A stretch of 64,000 nt of DNA from Methylobacterium bullatum (GCA_902712845.1 LR743504.1:2888001-2952000), one strand, 5' to 3'. Counted from the stretch's first letter, positions 44,258-56,267 are shown. Notes: generated by a model from the letters alone, not told the origin. Program-made: numbers and translations.

Positions 44258-46255
44258 TCACATCCCGTAGGCGACGGACCGCGTGTTGCTGCGCTTGAGG
44301 TTGCGGTAGCGCGCCATGGCCCAGAGCGGGAAGAACTTCGGGTAGCCGTGGTAGCGCAGGTAGAAGACCCGCGGGAATCCGGTCGCCGTGTAGCGCTCCT
44401 CGGACCAGAAGCCGTCGGCTCCCTGCGTGCGCGTGAGGTAGTTGATGCCCCGCGTCACGGCCGGATCGTCGGCCTCACCCGCCGCCATCAGCGCCAGCAG
44501 CGCCCAGGCGGTCTGAGAGGCGGTGGAGTAGCCGGGCTCGAAGGCCGGATCGATCTTGTAGGACGAGGCGTCCTCACCCCAGCCGCCATCCGGGTTCTGG
44601 ATACGGATGAGCCACGCCACCGACCGGCGGATCTCCGGCGAGGCCGGGTCGACGCCGGCGGCGTTGAGGGCGCACAGCACCGACCAGGTGCCGTAGATGA
44701 AGTTCATGCCCCAGCGGCCGTACCAGGAGCCATCCTCCTCCTGATCGTCGAGGAGGTACTTCACGCCGCGATCGAGAGCCTTCGAGGTCTCGCGGGTCTC
44801 ACCCAGCTGCGAGAGCATTGAGACGACGCGCGCCGTGACGTCGGCGGTAGGCGGGTCGAGCAGCGCGCCGTGATCCGAGAACGGGATGTTGTTGAGGTAA
44901 TGGTGGTTGTTGTCGGCGTCGAAGGCCGCCCAGCCGCCATCGCTCGATTGCAGGCCCTCGACCCATTCGCGGGCGCGGGCGATGGAGACGGCGTAATCCG
45001 GCACGTCGGCGACGAGACCATGCTGGCGCATCGCCCGATCCATGGCCATCACCACCACGGCGGTGTCGTCGAGGTCGGGGAAGTGCGGGTTGGCGTATTG
45101 GAACGCCCAGCCGCCGGGGCGGACATTGGGACGTCCGGCCGCCCAGTCGCCCTTGATGTCGAGCACCTGGAGCGGACGCAGCCAGTCGAGCCCGCGCCGT
45201 GCCTGATGCTCGGCATCGGGTCCGCCGGCTTCCAGCAGGGCATGGCCGGCCAGAGCCGTGTCCCAGACCGGCGAGAGGCAGGGCTGGACGTAGGCCTCGT
45301 GCTCCTTGACCACGACAAGCTTCTCGACCGCCTCGCAGGCGATCCGCACCTGCGGGTGATCGGCGGGATAGCCGAGCACCTCGTACATGAGTACGGTGTT
45401 CACCATGGCCGGGAAGATGGCGCCGAGACCGTCCTCGCCGTTGAGGCGCTCGCTGGTCCAGGCCACGGCCTTGTCGATGCCGCGCTGACGCCGCTTCTTC
45501 GGGAAATAATCCTGCGTGACCTGCAGCAGCCGGTCGATGGCGCCGAAGATCGGCGTCCACGGCCAGGTCGCATGCGGGCTGCCAGGCCAGGACCGGACGT
45601 GGTCGGGCGGCGTCACGAACAATTCGGAGACGCCGAGCCCGAGGGGGTTCTTGGCCAGCGGCTTCTTGGCCTGCAGCACCAGCAGGGGCACGATCACGCA
45701 GCGTGCCCAATAGGAAATCTTGTCGAGGTGGAAGGGAAACCACTTCGGCAGATGCATGATCTCGACAGGCATCACCGGCACGGCGCGCCACGGCACCTCG
45801 CCGAACAGGGCGAGCAGGAAACGGGTGAACACGTTGGAATTGGCCGCACCGCCGCGCGACAGGATGGCCTCGCGGGCACGCCGCATATGCGGGGCCTCGA
45901 TCGAGTCGCCGACGAACTTCAGCGCGTAATAGGCCTTCACGCTGGCGCTCATGTCGAATGGCCCATCGTGGACCAGCGACCAGCCGCCGTGTTTGCCCTG
46001 CGTCCGGCGCAGGTAGTTGCCGATCTTGGCCATCAGGTCGGGCGGAATGGTCGTCGCCCGGAACTGGTGGAACATGATGTATTCGGACGGGATCGTCGCA
46101 TCCGCTTCGAGCTCGAAGCACAGATGCCCGTCCGCATGGACGAGATTCGTCAGGGCCTGCGTCGCCCGCATGACCCCATGCTCGACGTCGTCCAGGGATA
46201 TCTCCTGGGTCTTGGGACGCTGGAGCGTCTCGACCTTCTTGAATGCCTCTCGCAT
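44258..46255 (-). CDS. shc: Squalene-hopene cyclase
   Basis: Cyclises squalene to hopene and hopanol at the membrane. The 665-aa product shows the general acid motif as DLDDTAV (D-x-D-D-T-A) and several QW repeats such as QSSDGGWAAFD, QNPDGGWGEDA and QTAWALLALM. The start is ATG 46255, preceded by GAGGCGAGGA. A GTG at 46297 would overlap the hpnE stop as GTGA, the style used elsewhere in this operon, so a 14-residue longer form cannot be excluded. It is the last gene of the leftward run. Confidence 0.96.
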   Translation of the reverse strand: MREAFKKVETLQRPKTQEISLDDVEHGVMRATQALTNLVHADGHLCFELEADATIPSEYIMFHQFRATTIPPDLMAKIGNYLRRTQGKHGGWSLVHDGPFDMSASVKAYYALKFVGDSIEAPHMRRAREAILSRGGAANSNVFTRFLLALFGEVPWRAVPVMPVEIMHLPKWFPFHLDKISYWARCVIVPLLVLQAKKPLAKNPLGLGVSELFVTPPDHVRSWPGSPHATWPWTPIFGAIDRLLQVTQDYFPKKRRQRGIDKAVAWTSERLNGEDGLGAIFPAMVNTVLMYEVLGYPADHPQVRIACEAVEKLVVVKEHEAYVQPCLSPVWDTALAGHALLEAGGPDAEHQARRGLDWLRPLQVLDIKGDWAAGRPNVRPGGWAFQYANPHFPDLDDTAVVVMAMDRAMRQHGLVADVPDYAVSIARAREWVEGLQSSDGGWAAFDADNNHHYLNNIPFSDHGALLDPPTADVTARVVSMLSQLGETRETSKALDRGVKYLLDDQEEDGSWYGRWGMNFIYGTWSVLCALNAAGVDPASPEIRRSVAWLIRIQNPDGGWGEDASSYKIDPAFEPGYSTASQTAWALLALMAAGEADDPAVTRGINYLTRTQGADGFWSEERYTATGFPRVFYLRYHGYPKFFPLWAMARYRNLKRSNTRSVAYGM

Positions 46256-46293
46256 CGTCCTCGCCTCAAGCGCCGCCTGACGCGGCCCCTCTC

Positions 46294-47610
46294 TCACGCC
46301 GCGCCGCGCGTCATAGCTTCACCGCGTCCACGCGCTCCCGTGAGAAGCGCCTGTGCGGCCGTCGTTCCCGAACGGATCGCTCCCTCGATCGTCGATGGCA
46401 GGCCGGTCGCGGTCCAGTCGCCCGCCAGGACGAGGTTGTCGTGGGCCGTCACGGCGCTCGCGCGCCGTGCGGCCTCTTCGGGCGTCGCCGCGAAGGTCGC
46501 CCGTTTCTCCTTGACGATCTGCCAGCTTGGCAGTTCCGGTGCAAGTCCGGTCAAAGTCGAGATCTCGGCCCAGATCTGCTTCGCCAAGTCTTCGCGCGAC
46601 ACATCCAGCAGGCGGTCGGCGCCGCTGATGGTCACCGACAGTCGGTCCGGATAGGCGAACAGCCATTCCGTCAGACCATTCACCACACCGAGCAATAATG
46701 GCGAGCCCTGTGGAGGAAGGATCGCGAAGTGAGCATTGACGATCGACCGGTAGGATTGGGGAACGGCCAGGCCCGGCAGCAGATCGGCCGCCACCCAGGG
46801 CGGCAGGGCCAGAACTACCGAATCGTCGGGGCCGAGCGTGATGGATTCGTCGCTGAACAGCAGCGTATCGACACGGCCCGCATCGGCGCCGAGCCCGCGC
46901 AGGCGACGGCCGAAACGCATCTCGGCGCCGTGCCTGGCCAGATAGGCCAAAGCGGGATCGACGAAGGCGACCGAGAGGCCGCCGACGGCGATGAGCGGCC
47001 GGCAGGCGGCGCCGCCCGCGCCCAGGGTCTCGCGCAGGATCGTGGCGGCGAGGCCGACATCGCTCTCCTGCGGGTCGGTGTTGAGGGCGGCGAGCAGCAC
47101 CGGATGCCAGAGGCGCTCGTAGAGCGGTCCGGAACATTCCATGCGCTCGCCGATCGTGCCCGCACGGCCCGGCGCCTTGCCCGAAGCCGCCCGGAGGATG
47201 CTCAGGGGCGCGAGGTAATCCATGGCGCGGCTGCCGGGCACGCGGCGCGAGGCCTGCAGCACCCACCACGGCACACGGCCGGCATTCGGCCGCAGGGTCC
47301 AGCGTTCGCCGGTCTTCAGGTCGGCGAAGGGGAACTCGGCCTCGTCCGGCCCGGTCAGCGCGTCGGCGGGGGCGCCCACGAGCTTCAGGAAGTCGAGGGA
47401 CGAGCGGTTGCCCGACAGCAGCAGGTGGTTGCCGTTGTCGATGGTCAGGCCGAGCGTCGAATCGAAATAGGAGCGGCAGCGCCCGCCCGCCTGCTTGGCG
47501 GCCTCGTGCACGACGACGCGGCGCCCCTGCTCGGCGAGCGACACGGCGGCAGACAGGCCCGCGAGCCCCGCGCCGACGACGTGAACCGTTCCGGTCTGAT
47601 GTCCCGTCAT
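46294..47610 (-). CDS. hpnE: Hydroxysqualene dehydroxylase HpnE
   Basis: 438 aa flavoprotein with the Rossmann FAD motif VHVVGAGLAGLSAAVSLAE near the N-terminus and a C-terminal amine-oxidase-like LVLAGDWTATGLPSTIEGA. It reduces hydroxysqualene to squalene, completing the HpnC/D/E route. The ATG at 47610 overlaps the hpnD stop (TGATG); a GTG three bases earlier is also possible. Confidence 0.95.
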   Translation of the reverse strand: MTGHQTGTVHVVGAGLAGLSAAVSLAEQGRRVVVHEAAKQAGGRCRSYFDSTLGLTIDNGNHLLLSGNRSSLDFLKLVGAPADALTGPDEAEFPFADLKTGERWTLRPNAGRVPWWVLQASRRVPGSRAMDYLAPLSILRAASGKAPGRAGTIGERMECSGPLYERLWHPVLLAALNTDPQESDVGLAATILRETLGAGGAACRPLIAVGGLSVAFVDPALAYLARHGAEMRFGRRLRGLGADAGRVDTLLFSDESITLGPDDSVVLALPPWVAADLLPGLAVPQSYRSIVNAHFAILPPQGSPLLLGVVNGLTEWLFAYPDRLSVTISGADRLLDVSREDLAKQIWAEISTLTGLAPELPSWQIVKEKRATFAATPEEAARRASAVTAHDNLVLAGDWTATGLPSTIEGAIRSGTTAAQALLTGARGRGEAMTRGAA

Positions 47611-48464
47611 CACAGGATCCCGTGACGAAGCGCGACGCCCAGCAGGGCGAGCTTCGAGGGTTTCACGCGCGCACGGGGCATGGCCCAGCCGCGCTTCAGA
47701 ACCGCGTCGAGATAGAGCCGGTAGGCCGCCGCCATCAGACGGGGGGCCTTCGTCTCCTTGCGGGGATTGCGGTCGATGATCGTCCAGGTGTCGCGGTAAT
47801 GGGCCTCCGCCTCCCTCGCCACGGCGATGCAGACCTCACCGATGCGGGGATGTGCGATGGCGGACTGGGGCGTCGGATTACTCAGGCCGATGGCGGCGAG
47901 CTTCTCGCGGGGCAGGTAGAGGCGGCCGCGTGTCGCGTCCTCGTCGATGTCGCGCAGGATGTTGGTGAGTTGAAGCGCACGGCCCTCGTGATGGGCGAGG
48001 CGGATGCCATCGGCCTCGGGCAGGCCGAAGATGCGCACGGACAGCCGCCCGACCGCGCTGGCGACCCGGTCGCAATAGAGATCGAGGGTGGCCTCGTCCG
48101 GGGCGACGATGTCCTCGAACGCGTCCATCGCCATGCCGTCGATGACCGCCTGGAAATCCTCGCGCAGCAATCCGTAGCGCCGGATGGGCACCACGAGGTC
48201 GCGCACGCGCGGAGCCGGATTTTCGGCATAGAGCGCATCGATATCGGCGCGCCAGCGGTCGAGTTCGGCCGCGCGGACGGGTGCCGGTCCACCATCGTCG
48301 GCGACGTCGTCCACCGAGCGGCAGAAGGCGTAGACCGCGTACATCGCCTCGCGGCGATCCTTCGGCAGCAGCCGCATGGCGGTGTAGAACGAGGACCCGG
48401 CGGCCGGCAGGGCGGCGTCCTGGTCCATCGCGGGTTCCTGGGCGGGTGATGCGGTGGCGCTCAT
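47610..48464 (-). CDS. hpnD: Presqualene diphosphate synthase HpnD
   Basis: 284 aa of the squalene/phytoene synthase family. First Asp-rich motif FCRSVDDVADD, second LRDIDEDATRGRLYLP. It condenses two farnesyl diphosphates to presqualene diphosphate. ATG 48464 overlaps the hpnC stop (ATGA). Confidence 0.95.
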   Translation of the reverse strand: MSATASPAQEPAMDQDAALPAAGSSFYTAMRLLPKDRREAMYAVYAFCRSVDDVADDGGPAPVRAAELDRWRADIDALYAENPAPRVRDLVVPIRRYGLLREDFQAVIDGMAMDAFEDIVAPDEATLDLYCDRVASAVGRLSVRIFGLPEADGIRLAHHEGRALQLTNILRDIDEDATRGRLYLPREKLAAIGLSNPTPQSAIAHPRIGEVCIAVAREAEAHYRDTWTIIDRNPRKETKAPRLMAAAYRLYLDAVLKRGWAMPRARVKPSKLALLGVALRHGIL

Positions 48465-49375
48465 GACTGCGCTCCCTGACTCGCGACGCGCGTGGACTGT
48501 CGGCGCAGGATGCGCGAGCGGAACGGACGCCGCGCCAGGGTCGAGGCGATTCCGCCCAGAGCCGTCAGGGCGAAGCCCGCCTTGCCGTGATGGACCTTCT
48601 CCGAGAGCGGGTCGCGCGTGAGCAGCCCCTTCGTGAGCACCACGGCGAGGCGGTGGATCGCCGCGATCTCGAGGCTCAGGCGCAGGTCGTCGATAAGGTC
48701 GGGCAGCACCGCGCCCTCGTCGAGGAGGACCATGGTCCGCTCGGCGAGTTCACGGATGGCCGCGCGCAGGGCAGGGGTGGCCTTGTCGGCGGCGAGAGCG
48801 TCCACGGAGACGCCGTGGCGCTCCAGCACGTCCCGCGGCAGGTAGACCCGGTCGTTGCGGCGATAATCCTTCGCGCAATCCTGCAGGTGGTTGATGATCT
48901 GGAGCGCGGCGCAGATCGCGTCCGACGGTCCCCAGACCACGGCCGGATCCTCGCCGTGGATGTCGAGGACGAAGCGGCCCACGGGCATCGCGGACAGACG
49001 GCAATAGGCGATGAGGTCGTCCCAATCCTCATACCGGTTCTTCCGCGCATCGAGGCGGAAGGCGTCGAGGAGTTCGAGAGCATGCGTCGCCGGAAGGCCG
49101 CGCGCGGCGAGTTCCCGCTTCAGCGGCTCCGCCTCGCGGTCGGAGGGCCCCTTGCCGGTCAAGGCATCGGCGAGATCGTCGAGGAGCTCGACCTTGCGCT
49201 CGGGCGACAGTTCGGCATGGTCGGCGACGTCGTCGCCCGCACGCACGAAATCGTAGAACGCCAGGATCGCGCCGCGATTCTTCGGATGGATCAGGTGGGA
49301 GGCGACGGGAAAGTTCTCGTCCTTGTGCCCCTTGCCCGAACGCGCGTCCGTCGCGCTGTCGAGGGTTGCGGTCAC
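48461..49375 (-). CDS. hpnC: Hydroxysqualene synthase HpnC
   Basis: 304 aa, paralogous to HpnD. Asp-rich motifs are FVRAGDDVADH and HLQDCAKDYRRNDRVYLP. It converts presqualene diphosphate to hydroxysqualene. The start is GTG 49375, overlapping the hpnA stop (GTGA). Confidence 0.95.
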   Translation of the reverse strand: MTATLDSATDARSGKGHKDENFPVASHLIHPKNRGAILAFYDFVRAGDDVADHAELSPERKVELLDDLADALTGKGPSDREAEPLKRELAARGLPATHALELLDAFRLDARKNRYEDWDDLIAYCRLSAMPVGRFVLDIHGEDPAVVWGPSDAICAALQIINHLQDCAKDYRRNDRVYLPRDVLERHGVSVDALAADKATPALRAAIRELAERTMVLLDEGAVLPDLIDDLRLSLEIAAIHRLAVVLTKGLLTRDPLSEKVHHGKAGFALTALGGIASTLARRPFRSRILRRQSTRVASQGAQS

Positions 49376-50412
49376 TTCAGATACCCCGATTGGCGGAACC
49401 AGCCGAGGGCGTCCGACAGCCCCTCGCGGTAGGGCCGCGCGGAATAGCCGAGTTCGGCCCGTGCCTTGGCATCGGTGAAGAACATGCGGTAGCGCGACAT
49501 CTTGATGCCGTCGATGGTCGCGAAGGGCGTCTTCCCTGTGATCCGGGCCATCTGTTCGGAGATGAACGCGATCGGGTAGACCACGGCGCGCGGCAGGTTG
49601 ATGGTCGGCGCCTTGCGGCCGACCATGCCGGCGATGTCGGCGAGCATCTGCGACAGCAGGACGTTCTCGCCGCCCAGGATGTAGCGCTCGCCGGTGCGGC
49701 CATGGCGCAGGGCCAGGAGATGGCCGTAGGCGACGTCGTCCACATGGGCGAGGTTGAGGCCGGTATCGACGAAGGCCGGCATCCGGCCGAGGGCCGCTTC
49801 CACGATGATCCGGCCCGTCGGGGTCGGCTTGACGTCGCGGGGGCCGATGGGCGTCGACGGGTTGACGATGACCACGGGCAGGCCGTTGCGGGCCGCCATC
49901 TCCTCGACCACGCGCTCGGAGACGACCTTGCTGCGCTTGTAGGCGCCGATGGCCGTGCCGGGGGTGAGGGGACGCGTCTCGTCGGCGGGCGTGCCGTCGT
50001 CATGCGGCTTGATGGTCGCGACGCTCGACGTGTAGACGATCCGCTCGATACCGGCCCGGAGGGCTTCCTCCATGAGGATGACGGCGCCGTCGCGGTTGGT
50101 GCGGACGATCTCTTCCGGGTCCGGCGCCCAGAGCCGGTAATCGGCGGCGGCATGGACGAGGTAGCGCTGGCCGGCGAGCGCGGCGGCGACCGACGCGCGG
50201 TCACGCATGTCGCCCTCGACGATCTCGACGTCGTTCCACACGAGGTTGGTGCGCGGCGACGAGGCCCGCACCATGATCCGCACGGAGAAGCCGGCCTTGC
50301 GGAACACGTCCACGAGGGCGGCACCGAGGAACCCACTCGCTCCGGTAATGAGAACCGGGCCGGCATCGTAACGGCTCTCGTCGAACCTGCCGGAGGAGGT
50401 GGCCTCTGTCAT
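49372..50412 (-). CDS. hpnA: Hopanoid-associated sugar epimerase HpnA
   Basis: 346 aa of the extended SDR/NDP-sugar epimerase family: nucleotide motif ITGASGFLGAALVDVF, the active-site YKRSK, and GPRDVKPTPTG. HpnA is a marker of hpn clusters; the substrate is not proven. Start at ATG 50412 after GAGAG. First gene of the hpnA-C-D-E-shc translationally linked run. Confidence 0.93.
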   Translation of the reverse strand: MTEATSSGRFDESRYDAGPVLITGASGFLGAALVDVFRKAGFSVRIMVRASSPRTNLVWNDVEIVEGDMRDRASVAAALAGQRYLVHAAADYRLWAPDPEEIVRTNRDGAVILMEEALRAGIERIVYTSSVATIKPHDDGTPADETRPLTPGTAIGAYKRSKVVSERVVEEMAARNGLPVVIVNPSTPIGPRDVKPTPTGRIIVEAALGRMPAFVDTGLNLAHVDDVAYGHLLALRHGRTGERYILGGENVLLSQMLADIAGMVGRKAPTINLPRAVVYPIAFISEQMARITGKTPFATIDGIKMSRYRMFFTDAKARAELGYSARPYREGLSDALGWFRQSGYLK

Positions 50413-50564
50413 TTCTCTCGTAGGGTCAGGGGATTGGACAGGGAGACGCGCCGGGGCGAACCGGCATTATGCCCGGCCTTTTCTCATCGTTAGGCGGGGC
50501 GAACAAGCGCAGCGCGGCCACACACGGAGACTTCCGTGCGCGGCCACACGCCGGGGGCCTCAGG

Positions 50565-52538
50565 TCAGGCGAGACGCAGGCGTCCGGCCTTCTGCTCGGG
50601 GAGGGCGGCCTGGACGGTCCTGACGATGCCGTCGGCGTCGAGGCCGGCCTCGGCGTACATCGCCTCCGGGCTGTTGTGGTCCTGGTAGGTGTCCGGCAGC
50701 GTCAGCGTCCGCACCCGCACCCGGCCCGTGTCGAGAGCGCCCTTCTCCGACAGGAGATGCAGCACCATTGCGCCGAAGCCGCCCACCGACCCCTCTTCCA
50801 GGGTGACCAGGACCTCGTGGCTCGCCGCCAGATCGAGGATCATCGCCTCGTCGAGCGGCTTGGCGAAGCGCGCATCCGCCACGCTCACGGCGATCCCCGC
50901 CGTCTCCAGAAGGTCGGCCGCCTTCAGCGCCTCAGACAGACGTGTGCCGAGGCTCAGCAGCGCCACACGCGCATTCTCGGGGCGCTTGACGATCCGGCCC
51001 TTGCCGATGGGAAGCGGCACGCCGCGCTCGGGCAGGTCCACGCCCACCCCCTCGCCGCGCGGGTAGCGCAGGGCGATCGGGCCGCTGTCATGGGCATGCT
51101 GGGTCGCCACCATGTGGACCAGCTCGGCCTCGTCAGAGGCCGCCATCACGACCATGTTCGGCAGGCAGCAGAGATAAGCCAGATCGAACGCGCCCGCATG
51201 GGTCGCCCCGTCCGCACCCACCAGACCCGCCCGGTCGAGGCAGAACCGAACGGCTAAGTTCTGCAGCGCCACGTCGTGCACGACCTGATCGTAGGCCCGC
51301 TGCAGGAAGGTCGAGTAGATCGCCACGAACGGCTTGTAGCCCTCCGTCGCCAGGCCGCCCGCGAACGTCACCGCATGCTGCTCGGCGATGCCCACATCGA
51401 AGGTCCGGTCCGGATGCGCCTTGCCGAACAGGTCGATCCCGGTGCCGCCCGGCATCGCCGCCGTGATCGCCACCACCTTGTCGTCGGCATCCGCCGCCTT
51501 GATCAGGCTCTCGCCGAAGACGCGGGTATAGGCCGGTGCGTTCGGCTTGGCCTTGGCCTGGACGCCCGACAGCACGTCGAACTTCACCACCCCGTGGTAG
51601 CGGTCGGCGGAAGCCTCGGCCGGGGCGTAGCCCTTGCCCTTCTGGGTCACGACATGGAGCAGGATCGGCCCCTGGTCCGAATCGCGCACGTTCTTCAGGA
51701 TCGGCAGGAGATGGTCGAGGTTATGGCCATCGACCGGGCCGACATAGTGGAAGCCCATCTCCTCGAACATCGTGCCGCCGCCCACCACCAGGGAGCGGGC
51801 ATATTCCTCCGCCGCCGCCGCGCGCTGGTAGATCGCCTTCGGCAGGAGCTTGCCGAGCTGCTTGGCGGTCTCGCGCAGGCCGCGATAGGTCCCGCCCGAG
51901 GCGAGCCTGGCGAAATAGGCCGACATCGCTCCCACCGGCGGGGCGATCGACATGTCGTTGTCGTTCAGGATCACGATCAGGCGCGAATGCAGCGCCCCGG
52001 CATTGTTCATCGCCTCGTAGGCCATGCCCGCCGACATCGAGCCGTCGCCGATCACCGCGATCATGTTGCGGCGCCTGGGCGCGGGCGCGCCCTTGGCCTT
52101 GGCCGACGCCTCGTCGAGGTCGCGCGCCACCGCCATGCCGAGCGCCGCCGAGATCGAGGTGGAGGAATGCGCCGCCCCGAACGGGTCGTAGACGCTCTCC
52201 GACCGCTTGGTGAAGCCCGACAGCCCGCCCGGCTGGCGCAGCGTCCGGATCCGGTCGCGACGCCCCGTGAGGATCTTGTGCGGATAGGCCTGGTGCCCGA
52301 CATCCCACACGATCCGGTCGTCGGGCGTCTCGAACACGTGATGCAGGGCCACCGTCAGCTCGACCACGCCCAGACCAGACCCGAGGTGACCGCCCGTCAC
52401 CGACACCGCGTCGATCATCTCCTGACGCACAGCGTCCGCCACCGCCTGAAGCTGGCTCTCGGGAAGCGCGCGAAGAGCAGACGTCTCGTCAAGCCCGTCG
52501 AGGATCGAGGTTTCTATCCGTGACAATGGCTCACTCAC
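50565..52538 (-). CDS. dxs: 1-deoxy-D-xylulose-5-phosphate synthase
   Basis: Thiamine-diphosphate enzyme making DXP from pyruvate and glyceraldehyde-3-phosphate, the entry to isoprenoids. The 657-aa product has [16 protein letters not shown], the ThDP site [16 protein letters not shown], and the transketolase pyrimidine domain with [11 protein letters not shown]. The start is GTG 52538 ([14 protein letters not shown]); the open frame runs upstream another 66 codons without Dxs similarity. It is co-directional with hpnA, 152 bp upstream, linking precursor supply to hopanoid synthesis. Confidence 0.96.
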   Translation of the reverse strand: MSEPLSRIETSILDGLDETSALRALPESQLQAVADAVRQEMIDAVSVTGGHLGSGLGVVELTVALHHVFETPDDRIVWDVGHQAYPHKILTGRRDRIRTLRQPGGLSGFTKRSESVYDPFGAAHSSTSISAALGMAVARDLDEASAKAKGAPAPRRRNMIAVIGDGSMSAGMAYEAMNNAGALHSRLIVILNDNDMSIAPPVGAMSAYFARLASGGTYRGLRETAKQLGKLLPKAIYQRAAAAEEYARSLVVGGGTMFEEMGFHYVGPVDGHNLDHLLPILKNVRDSDQGPILLHVVTQKGKGYAPAEASADRYHGVVKFDVLSGVQAKAKPNAPAYTRVFGESLIKAADADDKVVAITAAMPGGTGIDLFGKAHPDRTFDVGIAEQHAVTFAGGLATEGYKPFVAIYSTFLQRAYDQVVHDVALQNLAVRFCLDRAGLVGADGATHAGAFDLAYLCCLPNMVVMAASDEAELVHMVATQHAHDSGPIALRYPRGEGVGVDLPERGVPLPIGKGRIVKRPENARVALLSLGTRLSEALKAADLLETAGIAVSVADARFAKPLDEAMILDLAASHEVLVTLEEGSVGGFGAMVLHLLSEKGALDTGRVRVRTLTLPDTYQDHNSPEAMYAEAGLDADGIVRTVQAALPEQKAGRLRLA

Positions 52539-52815
52539 TTCTTTGAATCTGATATCGGATCGACAGGGCGCCCCACCTGCCGCTATCGGCTTCGGGCAGG
52601 GGCCGACGATCCTGGTGATGACAACGTTCCGCGCCGCGAGGTCGTCGCGCACTATAACGCCACTATCGGTCAATACCACGCCGACGTTGCAGAGCCGCTG
52701 ACCGCTTCCCAAGCTTTTGAGCGTTCGAACGGCCACGGGAGTTAAGGATTTGCGGCCGATCGATCAATGTCGAAGAATGGCTTTTCCGCCATCGACGACT
52801 TCGCTGCGAGCCGAG

Positions 52816-53094
52816 ATGAACTGCTTTCGCCGCCTGTCCGCACTACTGTCGATGGGGCTCCTGGCCTGTGTGACGCTTTGTCCTGAACCCTTAGTGGCCT
52901 CGCCGCTCTCGATCCCGGCGCCCGTCCTCGAATTGAGGCTGCCCTGCGACAGGCTCGACGGCTGCCGGAATCCCGGCTCGTCGCCGCAACCCGACCGCCG
53001 GGTCGAGCCGTTCGGCGGCACACTCGGCCGGCCCTGCGCCTATCGCTGGCGGCCGACGCCCTCGGGCACGCGCAAGGTGCGGATCTGCCATTGA
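52816..53094 (+). CDS. Small exported Cys-containing protein
   Basis: 92 aa, unknown. Signal peptide FRRLSALLSMGLLACVTLC, then a mature part with four Cys (LPCDRL, DGCRN, RPCAYRW, VRIC) and Pro/Arg-rich sequence, consistent with two disulfides. Start ATG 52816; an in-frame ATG at 52780 is possible. Its stop overlaps the TTG start of the nuclease gene (TTGA). Confidence 0.6.
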   Translation: MNCFRRLSALLSMGLLACVTLCPEPLVASPLSIPAPVLELRLPCDRLDGCRNPGSSPQPDRRVEPFGGTLGRPCAYRWRPTPSGTRKVRICH

Positions 53095-54005
53095 GCATTC
53101 CGGTTCGGCGGAACGGGCGGCGCTCGGCTGCGGCATGCCTCCTCCTCGTCGGGCTGGCGTGGCCGGCGAGCGAGGGCGAGGCGGGGTTTGCCTGCGCCTC
53201 GATCTTCGCGAACGGACAGGAGCCGGTCCTCGTCAACCGTAAGCTCGCCCGCGAGACGACGAGCCTTTGCTACGAAGCCTTCGCGGTGCTGCATTCGGGC
53301 GTGTCGCGCACCCCCGTCTACGCTTCCGAACTCCTGACGCGGGCGAGCGTCGCCAAAGCGCGGACCGTCGACCGGACGGATTCCTTCCACGAGGAGGACC
53401 GCCTGCCGAATTCCGTCCGCGCCCGGCTCGACGATTACGTCCGGAGCGGGTTCGACCGAGGCCACATGGCGCCGGCCGGAGATATGCCGAGCGCGGCGGC
53501 GCAGGCCGAATCATTCAGTCTCGCCAATGTCGTGCCTCAGGATCGAACCCTGAACAGGGGCCTGTGGGCGGCGATCGAGGAGAGTGTCCGCCGCCTCGCG
53601 GTCGCGCGGGGTCGCCTCTTCGTGGTCACCGGGACGATCTATGCGGGCAGCACCATCGATTCCCTCGACGGCCGCGTCCTCGTGCCGACATCCCTGTTCA
53701 AGGCGGTCTACGATCCCGGGCGGAGGGAGGCGGCGGCCTATCTCGTGGCGAACCGTGCCGATGCCGAATGGCGGTCGGTCCCCCTCGGCGAACTGACCAC
53801 CCTGTCGGGCATCGACGTCTTTCCCGGCCTCGTCGCGACGGCGATGGACCTGCCCGAGCCGCGCACCTATTCCAGGGGCGACACGGCCGGCGAGCGTCCG
53901 AAAGGGCGCATGCGCGAGGAACCGGGATTCGGCGAATGGGCGCTCGCAGCGCTTCACCGCATCGCGCGGCGCCTCCTCCGCGAGGTGCTGAGGTCGATCT
54001 TCTGA
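53091..54005 (+). CDS. Exported DNA/RNA non-specific endonuclease (NUC1 family)
   Basis: 304 aa with a signal peptide (AAACLLLVGLAWPASEGEA) and the beta-beta-alpha-metal nuclease motif FDRGHMAPAGD (general base His), with N and E/Q further on (NVVPQDRTLNRGLW). Such enzymes cut DNA and RNA in the periplasm or outside the cell. It begins with TTG 53091 inside the stop of the small exported protein, indicating coupling. Confidence 0.9.
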   Translation: MSIPVRRNGRRSAAACLLLVGLAWPASEGEAGFACASIFANGQEPVLVNRKLARETTSLCYEAFAVLHSGVSRTPVYASELLTRASVAKARTVDRTDSFHEEDRLPNSVRARLDDYVRSGFDRGHMAPAGDMPSAAAQAESFSLANVVPQDRTLNRGLWAAIEESVRRLAVARGRLFVVTGTIYAGSTIDSLDGRVLVPTSLFKAVYDPGRREAAAYLVANRADAEWRSVPLGELTTLSGIDVFPGLVATAMDLPEPRTYSRGDTAGERPKGRMREEPGFGEWALAALHRIARRLLREVLRSIF

Positions 54006-54024
54006 CGATGCGGGGAAGACGGAC

Positions 54025-54309
54025 ATGAAGAAGACTGCCGAGACGGAGGCGACTCCCTCGACCTTCACGCCCTTCGCGGACGACGCCACCGTGGAGACCA
54101 TCGGGGGGCTCTCCGTGGAGAACGGGTCGGGGTCGATCGCCATTCACGGCAGCCTCGACCTGCCGCGCGACAGGATGGGACTGGATCGCGCACGCAAGCT
54201 CAAGGCGGTCGCCGACGCGATCGTGGCCGCGCTCGAAGCCAGCGACCTGCCGGACGAGGCGCCGCGCGCCGCATCGAACTCCCGGACGGTCGAGAACCCG
54301 TTCGCGTGA
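54025..54309 (+). CDS. Conserved small hypothetical protein, 94 aa
   Basis: Acidic N-terminus (TAETEATPSTFTPFADDA), a beta-like middle (IGGLSVENGSGSIAIHG) and a helix (ARKLKAVADAIVAALEAS). No signal or membrane segment. The family is not recognised. It begins 19 bp after the nuclease stop, so it may be in the same transcript. Confidence 0.65.
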   Translation: MKKTAETEATPSTFTPFADDATVETIGGLSVENGSGSIAIHGSLDLPRDRMGLDRARKLKAVADAIVAALEASDLPDEAPRAASNSRTVENPFA

Positions 54310-54609
54310 TCCGACGACGGGGCGGGCTCGGAAAGAGCGGCCGTCGCCCGCTCCCGCACCATACCCGTTCTTGCCGCTGACCCGCCGCCCTGATACTTCC
54401 AGCCATCGTCCGACGCGATGCGGTTTCGAGGACGGCTCGCCGCCGTTCGACGCCGCCGCACGCGGGACGGCCCGGGCAGGCCGGAGCAACGCGCGCCGCT
54501 TTTCATGGCGCGCGACCTCCGCGGCAAGGCCCACCCACGCCATTTCCGGCGGCCGATCCAGCGCCCCCGCGCCAAGCCGCCCCGCAACAGTCAAGGATAC
54601 CGGACGCTC
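54310..54609. other. 300-bp leader region before ettA, no gene seen
   Basis: GC-rich sequence with local inverted repeats (GAGCGGCCGTCGCCCGCTC at about 54,335). An open frame in phase with ettA extends back to 54,418, but its Arg/Pro-rich content is unlike EttA. No promoter could be assigned. Confidence 0.4.
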
Positions 54610-56262
<1,653 letters not shown>

Positions 56263-56267
56263 CGACG

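Noticed and set aside
54335..54355. Hairpin after the 94-aa ORF considered as a terminator
   Set aside because: Short imperfect stem with no T-run.
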